From: Gammaproteobacteria bacterium
Lineage (GTDB): Bacteria > Pseudomonadota > Gammaproteobacteria > Pseudomonadales > Pseudohongiellaceae
Assembly: GCA_947457195.1 (NCBI GenBank)
Contig: CANGUU010000001.1
Coordinates: 62,001 to 126,000, forward strand
Direction of reading: 5' to 3'
DNA length: 64,000 nucleotides
The translations under genes and the position numbers were made by a program. Shown here in pieces: positions 60,448-64,000 of the stretch (its first letter is position 1; each line of letters opens with the position of its first letter). Below the pieces are notes generated by a model. The model saw only the letters and a program-made list of their open reading frames with translations. It ran no database searches and had not been told where the DNA came from.

Positions 60448-61578
60448 ATGAGCGATACCCTCGAACTCTGCCTGGACCTGCTGCGCCGCCCCTCCATCAG
60501 CCCCGACGATCAGGGCTGTCAGGCTGTGCTGGGCCGCGAATTGGCGGCCCTCGGCTTCACGGTGGAAGCTTTGCCGTTCGGCTCTGTCAGCAATTTCTGG
60601 GCGCGCCGAGGCAGCAGCGGTCCCCTGCTGTGCTTTGCCGGGCACACCGATGTGGTGCCAGCCGGCGATGTCGCCGCCTGGGGCAGTGATCCCTTCCAGC
60701 CGCTGCTGCGTGACGGCAAGCTGTATGCGCGTGGTGCGGCCGACATGAAGGGCTCCCTGGCGGCCATGGTGACGGCCTGTCGTCGCTTTCTGGCGGCCCA
60801 TCCGCAGCCGGAAGGATCCATCGCCTTCCTGATCACGAGTGACGAGGAAAGCGTCGCGATCGACGGAACCAAGCGGGTCGTGGAAACCCTGCAGGCCCGC
60901 GGGGAAGCCATCACCTGGTGCGTGGTTGGCGAACCGTCCAGCACAGCGCGGACCGGCGATGTGATCCGCAACGGCAGACGCGGCTCGCTGAATGGCGTGC
61001 TGCGTGTCCACGGACAACTTGGTCACGTGGCCTACCCACACTTGGCCCGCAACCCGATCCATGCCTTCCTGCCGGCACTGGCGGCGCTGGCGGCCGAGCC
61101 CTGGGACAAGGGTAACGCCTATTTCCCGCCCACGACGTTCCAGATCTCCAACATCAATGCCGGCACCGGGGCCAACAATGTCATCCCGGCGCACATGGAC
61201 GTTCTGTTCAACTTCCGTTTTTCCACCGAAGTCACCGCCGAGCAGCTGCAGCAGCGTACCGAAGCCATCTTCGATCGGGTCTGCCGTGACTACACCCTGC
61301 AGTGGCAACTAAGTGGCAACCCCTTTCTCACGCCAGAGGGACCGCTGGTACAGGCCGCGCGCGACAGCATCCGCGAAGTGATGGGCCTCGAAACCGAACT
61401 GTCGACCGGCGGCGGCACCAGTGATGGCCGATTCATTGCACCTACCGGCGCGGAAGTGGTGGAACTTGGTCCGGTGAATGCCACGATCCACAAGGTCAAC
61501 GAGCACATCGCCGTGGAGGAACTCGACCACCTCGTCGCCATCTACGGGCGCATGCTCGAAAAGCTGCTGTTGACGTAG
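60448..61578 (+). CDS. dapE: Succinyl-diaminopimelate desuccinylase
   Basis: DapE, 376 residues, di-zinc hydrolase that releases succinate from N-succinyl-diaminopimelate. Seen: [13 protein letters not shown] with the first ligand His, [16 protein letters not shown] with the bridging Asp, [12 protein letters not shown] with the catalytic Glu pair, [25 protein letters not shown] and [16 protein letters not shown] with the last ligand His. DapC, the step between DapD and DapE, is not in this cluster. The gene runs 37 bases into the convergent rsmJ. Confidence 0.97.
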   Translation: MSDTLELCLDLLRRPSISPDDQGCQAVLGRELAALGFTVEALPFGSVSNFWARRGSSGPLLCFAGHTDVVPAGDVAAWGSDPFQPLLRDGKLYARGAADMKGSLAAMVTACRRFLAAHPQPEGSIAFLITSDEESVAIDGTKRVVETLQARGEAITWCVVGEPSSTARTGDVIRNGRRGSLNGVLRVHGQLGHVAYPHLARNPIHAFLPALAALAAEPWDKGNAYFPPTTFQISNINAGTGANNVIPAHMDVLFNFRFSTEVTAEQLQQRTEAIFDRVCRDYTLQWQLSGNPFLTPEGPLVQAARDSIREVMGLETELSTGGGTSDGRFIAPTGAEVVELGPVNATIHKVNEHIAVEELDHLVAIYGRMLEKLLLT

Positions 61579-62375
61579 ACTGCAAAACAGGTGGCCTTGC
61601 TCTGGAGCCACAGCGTCGGCGTCGGCAAACCGTCGTCGAGTCGTGCTTCCGGTCGCTTCAGCACCACGCGGTAGCGCGCACAAGGCAGTGCCGCGCGCAG
61701 CAGTCCAGCGAGATCGCTTTCGCTGCCCAGCAGCCCGTGCAGCGCCGTGATGTCCTTCTTGGCCTTGGCACTGCCGCTGCGGGGCGGAAACATCGGATCC
61801 AGATAGATGACATCCGGCTGCGGCTGCTGCCCCAGCGCGATGGCAGCAAAGCAGTCGCGAGCTTCGGCGTGCTGGAGAGTGAGGCGGCGCAGCGCGGCCA
61901 GGGTCGGCACGCCAGCGGCCGCTGCTGTCTGCTGCGCTACCTCAGCCTGCCGCAGCCCCGCTTCCAGCATGGCGTGCAGCACGGCAGAGCGCTCCAGCAG
62001 CTGCACGCGGCAACCGAGATGCGCCAGCACAAGCGCATCGCGCCCCAGACCGGCCGTGGCATCCAGCACCTGCAGCGAGGCAGCGGGCGGCAGTTTGTCC
62101 AGACCGACGGCCTTGCCAATGCCTTGTCGTTTGCCAGACGTGCGCAGGCGATGCTGCAGGGACGGATCGCAGAAATCCACCCGGGTAGGCGCGGCGCGCG
62201 GTGCACCGCGATCCTGCAGACAAAGCCCGGCGGCGTCGGCTCGCAGGAGAAAGGCAGCCTGCTGCCCGGCGGCCGAGGCGGTCGGGACGAGGCCGAGACG
62301 CTGGGCCAGGGCGGACATGGCCTCCGGGTCGGGGTGGTCGGTCAGTTCGAAGGCGATTGCGGAGTGGGCATGCAT
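61542..62375 (-). CDS. rsmJ: 16S rRNA (guanine(1516)-N(2))-methyltransferase
   Basis: RsmJ (YhiQ family), 277 residues, a SAM-dependent methyltransferase that modifies G1516 of 16S rRNA. Seen: an N-terminal part with [17 protein letters not shown] motif [30 protein letters not shown], and the catalytic-type [20 protein letters not shown] that is typical of this family, then [13 protein letters not shown] at 62375 is chosen by family length; the frame runs further upstream. It is alone on the minus strand between dapE and an MFS gene. Confidence 0.9.
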   Translation of the reverse strand: MHAHSAIAFELTDHPDPEAMSALAQRLGLVPTASAAGQQAAFLLRADAAGLCLQDRGAPRAAPTRVDFCDPSLQHRLRTSGKRQGIGKAVGLDKLPPAASLQVLDATAGLGRDALVLAHLGCRVQLLERSAVLHAMLEAGLRQAEVAQQTAAAAGVPTLAALRRLTLQHAEARDCFAAIALGQQPQPDVIYLDPMFPPRSGSAKAKKDITALHGLLGSESDLAGLLRAALPCARYRVVLKRPEARLDDGLPTPTLWLQSKATCFAVYVNSSFSSMRP

Positions 62376-62556
62376 TCGACCACTGTACTGCCAACGCCGC
62401 CAAGATTCGACGCAGCTCCCGGCAGAGTTTGGGCGTGCGGCCTTGCCCGGCTGCCCAGCTTGCACGGCAACGCCTCGCCGCAAATTTCCGCGCGAAATCC
62501 GGCCGGCCGGCTAGACTGGCACTGAAGGGCCCTTGGGCCCCGGTCCGTCTCGGTTC

Positions 62557-62563
62557 AAGGAGG
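62557..62563 (+). promoter_or_regulatory. Consensus ribosome binding site of the MFS gene
   Basis: AAGGAGG, five bases before the ATG at 62569. It decides the start against a longer open frame. The rest of the divergent gap 62376-62556 holds CCGGCCGGCCGG (about 62503-62511 on) and GGGCCC-TT-GGGCCC (62527-62540) but no convincing promoter by eye. Confidence 0.8.
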
Positions 62564-62568
62564 AACCC

Positions 62569-63870
62569 ATGGTCCGTTCCCTGCTGGCCAGTTTGCGCCG
62601 CGATCGCCGCTACGTACTCTGTCTGCTTTGGCTGGTGGCCCTGTTCCGCTTCGTGGACCTGCAGATACTTGTCGTGCTGCTGGAGCCGATCAAGCGTGAG
62701 TTCGGCCTCAGCGACACTGAGCTTGCGCTGCTCACCGGACTGGCTTTCGCGCTGTTCTACGGTGTGCTGGGTCTGCCCATCGCATGGTTGGCGGAGCGCT
62801 GGCATCGCGGGCGTCTGATCGCGGTGGCTGTCACACTGTGGAGCACCATGACGGCCCTCTGCGGGCAGGCGAGCGGCTTCACGACCCTGTTTCTGGCCCG
62901 CATGGGCGTAGGCATCGGCGAAGCCGGAGCCTACCCGCCCAGCACGTCGCTGCTGGCCGACCATTTTCCGCGCCACGAGCGTGGCCTCGCGCAAGGGGTA
63001 CTGGCATCGGCCATACCAGCGGGCGTGTTCGTTGGCTTCCTGCTCGGTAGCTTCATCAGCGAGATCTGGGGCTGGCGGGCCGCGCTGCAGGTGGTGGGGC
63101 TGCCCGGCATCGCGCTCGGGTTGTTGCTGTGGTACACCCTCGATGATCCCCGCGACGCGCCGCCTCCGTCGGTTGCGGCAGCGGCGTGGTCGAGACGGGC
63201 ACTCTGGGGCGAGTGTTGCACACTCTGGCGTCAGCCCGCCTACCGCTGGGTAGTGGTGGCTGCCTGTCTGTTCACCACGGGCGCCATGGGTTCCGGTGTG
63301 TGGATTCCTTCGTTCTTCTTACGCCAGCACGGGCTGGAGCCACTCGAGACGGGGCGCTGGATGGCCCTGCTCTACGGCGGCGGCGGGCTTTTGGGCGCGC
63401 TGAGCGGTGGCTGCCTGGCCGCACGCGGCGACCGCGACGGCTCGGCCCGCGCCTTCGCGCGACTATGCCAGTACTCGCTGCTGGCCATCCTGCCGCTGCT
63501 GCCCCTGCTGTTTCTCGCGGATTCCGTGTCGGCGGCGCTGGCTGGACTGGCCCTCATGACCGTCCTGATGCACATGAACGGCGGACCGGTACTCACGCTG
63601 CTGCAGGTCACTGGCGGTGCCGGGCGCCGCGCCCTCGCCCACGCACTGTCGGTCCTGGTGAGCAACGTGATCGCCCTGCCGCTCGGTCCTTTGCTGGTGG
63701 CCGTGCTCAGCGATGCCTGGTCACCCTCAGCGGGACCGGCAGCGCTCGGCTGGGCCATTGCTCTGCTGCTCTTCAGCTGCTGGGCCTGCGCTGCCTGGTG
63801 CTTCGGCCGTGCGGCTCGTCTGCTGACGGCTGTACCGGCAACAGCGGTGGCACTGCCTCGCTCCGGCTGA
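62569..63870 (+). CDS. MFS transporter, Spinster-like
   Basis: A 433-residue major facilitator superfamily transporter with about 12 membrane spans in two halves and a charged loop near residues 195-215. Seen: RFVDLQILVVLLEPIKREFGLSD after the first span, the loop 2-3 motif GLPIAWLAERWHRGRL (motif A with Glu for Asp), and GIGEAGAYPPSTSLLADHFP followed by ERGLAQGVLA, the pattern of the Spinster-like bacterial family. The substrate is unknown; such genes are common in bacteria that degrade aromatic or terpenoid compounds. Neighbours give no clear hint. The start is fixed by a consensus ribosome site. Confidence 0.85.
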   Translation: MVRSLLASLRRDRRYVLCLLWLVALFRFVDLQILVVLLEPIKREFGLSDTELALLTGLAFALFYGVLGLPIAWLAERWHRGRLIAVAVTLWSTMTALCGQASGFTTLFLARMGVGIGEAGAYPPSTSLLADHFPRHERGLAQGVLASAIPAGVFVGFLLGSFISEIWGWRAALQVVGLPGIALGLLLWYTLDDPRDAPPPSVAAAAWSRRALWGECCTLWRQPAYRWVVVAACLFTTGAMGSGVWIPSFFLRQHGLEPLETGRWMALLYGGGGLLGALSGGCLAARGDRDGSARAFARLCQYSLLAILPLLPLLFLADSVSAALAGLALMTVLMHMNGGPVLTLLQVTGGAGRRALAHALSVLVSNVIALPLGPLLVAVLSDAWSPSAGPAALGWAIALLLFSCWACAAWCFGRAARLLTAVPATAVALPRSG

Positions 63871-63949
63871 GCGCTGCGTTTCCCGTGGCGGGGGCTGTAC
63901 CGTAACATGCCGCGCAGACTGCCCATTTGCCCTTGCTGCGGAGATCCCC

Positions 63950-64000
63950 ATGGCCGAGTCCACCACGCTGCGCCTGAATGGCAGCGTCGTCAGCGTGACA
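63950..64000 (+). CDS. Start of an unidentified gene (3' end outside window)
   Basis: ATG at 63950 after GGAG, then 17 codons (MAESTTLRLNGSVVSVT) to the window end. The L-x-L-N-G-x-x-V beginning is like the first strand of plant-type 2Fe-2S subunits of molybdenum hydroxylases, but 17 residues are too few to tell. It lies 79 bases after the MFS gene in the same direction. Confidence 0.5.
   Translation, partial: MAESTTLRLNGSVVSVT

Noticed and set aside
62503-62540. CCGGCCGGCCGG and GGGCCC-TT-GGGCCC before the MFS gene
   Set aside because: Short GC-rich symmetry is expected by chance at this base composition and no promoter or operator could be tied to it.

Overview
The window is a GC-rich stretch (about 60 percent by eye) of a gammaproteobacterial chromosome. 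The evidence is gene order: rpsB-tsf-pyrH-frr-uppS-cdsA-dxr-rseP-bamA-skp-lpxD-fabZ-lpxA-lpxB-rnhB-dnaE-accA-tilS-pyrG-kdsA-eno-ftsB-ispD-ispF-surE-pcm is the classic gammaproteobacterial block, and yceD-rpmF-fabD-fabG-acpP-fabF-pabC-mltG-tmk-holB is a second conserved block. The dapD type and the tandem map-glnD resemble Pseudomonas-like lineages, but glycogen genes fused to Entner-Doudoroff genes and the missing plsX, fabH, truD, nlpD and rpoS at their usual places do not match a textbook genome. I cannot name the genus. Coding density is very high and most neighbours overlap or are a few bases apart.

Layout. Bases 2-799 (+) are the tail of a gamma-glutamyltransferase gene that runs into glk from the other strand. 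From 796 to 55497 every one of 48 genes is on the minus strand. Read in the direction of transcription (right to left) this array holds: translation and envelope genes (rpsB to lpxB), rnhB and dnaE, accA, tilS, pyrG, kdsA, eno, ftsB, the two isoprenoid genes and surE-pcm (55497 to 27628); the fatty-acid and late cell-wall/DNA block (27513 to 19404); an LldD-like FMN enzyme (19324 to 18170); and an eleven-gene sugar block malQ-glgB-glgX-glgP-glgC-glgA-zwf-pgl-edd-eda-glk (18004 to 796). To the right of the only long intergenic region (55498-55859) the plus-strand genes map, glnD, dapD and dapE follow, then rsmJ (minus), an MFS transporter (plus) and the first 17 codons of an unidentified gene.

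How the genes work together. The sugar block holds glycogen synthesis (GlgC, GlgA, GlgB), glycogen breakdown (GlgP, GlgX, MalQ), phosphorylation of the free glucose released (Glk) and the whole Entner-Doudoroff route from glucose 6-phosphate to pyruvate plus glyceraldehyde 3-phosphate (Zwf, Pgl, Edd, Eda). Only phosphoglucomutase is missing between the two halves. The central block makes lipid A precursors (LpxA, LpxD, LpxB, KdsA), inserts outer-membrane proteins (BamA, Skp, RseP), makes isoprenoids and undecaprenyl phosphate (Dxr, IspD, IspF, UppS), phospholipids (CdsA) and fatty acids (AccA, FabZ, FabD, FabG, FabF, AcpP).

I found no mobile elements, CRISPR arrays, phage genes, tRNAs or rRNAs, and no clearly new system. 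The most unusual points are the glycogen/Entner-Doudoroff array, the rpmF-fabD junction without plsX or fabH, several substitutions at normally conserved motif positions (AccA, LpxA, Tmk, FabG, PyrG), a near-consensus promoter that would make the yceD message almost leaderless, and a structured rpsB leader.
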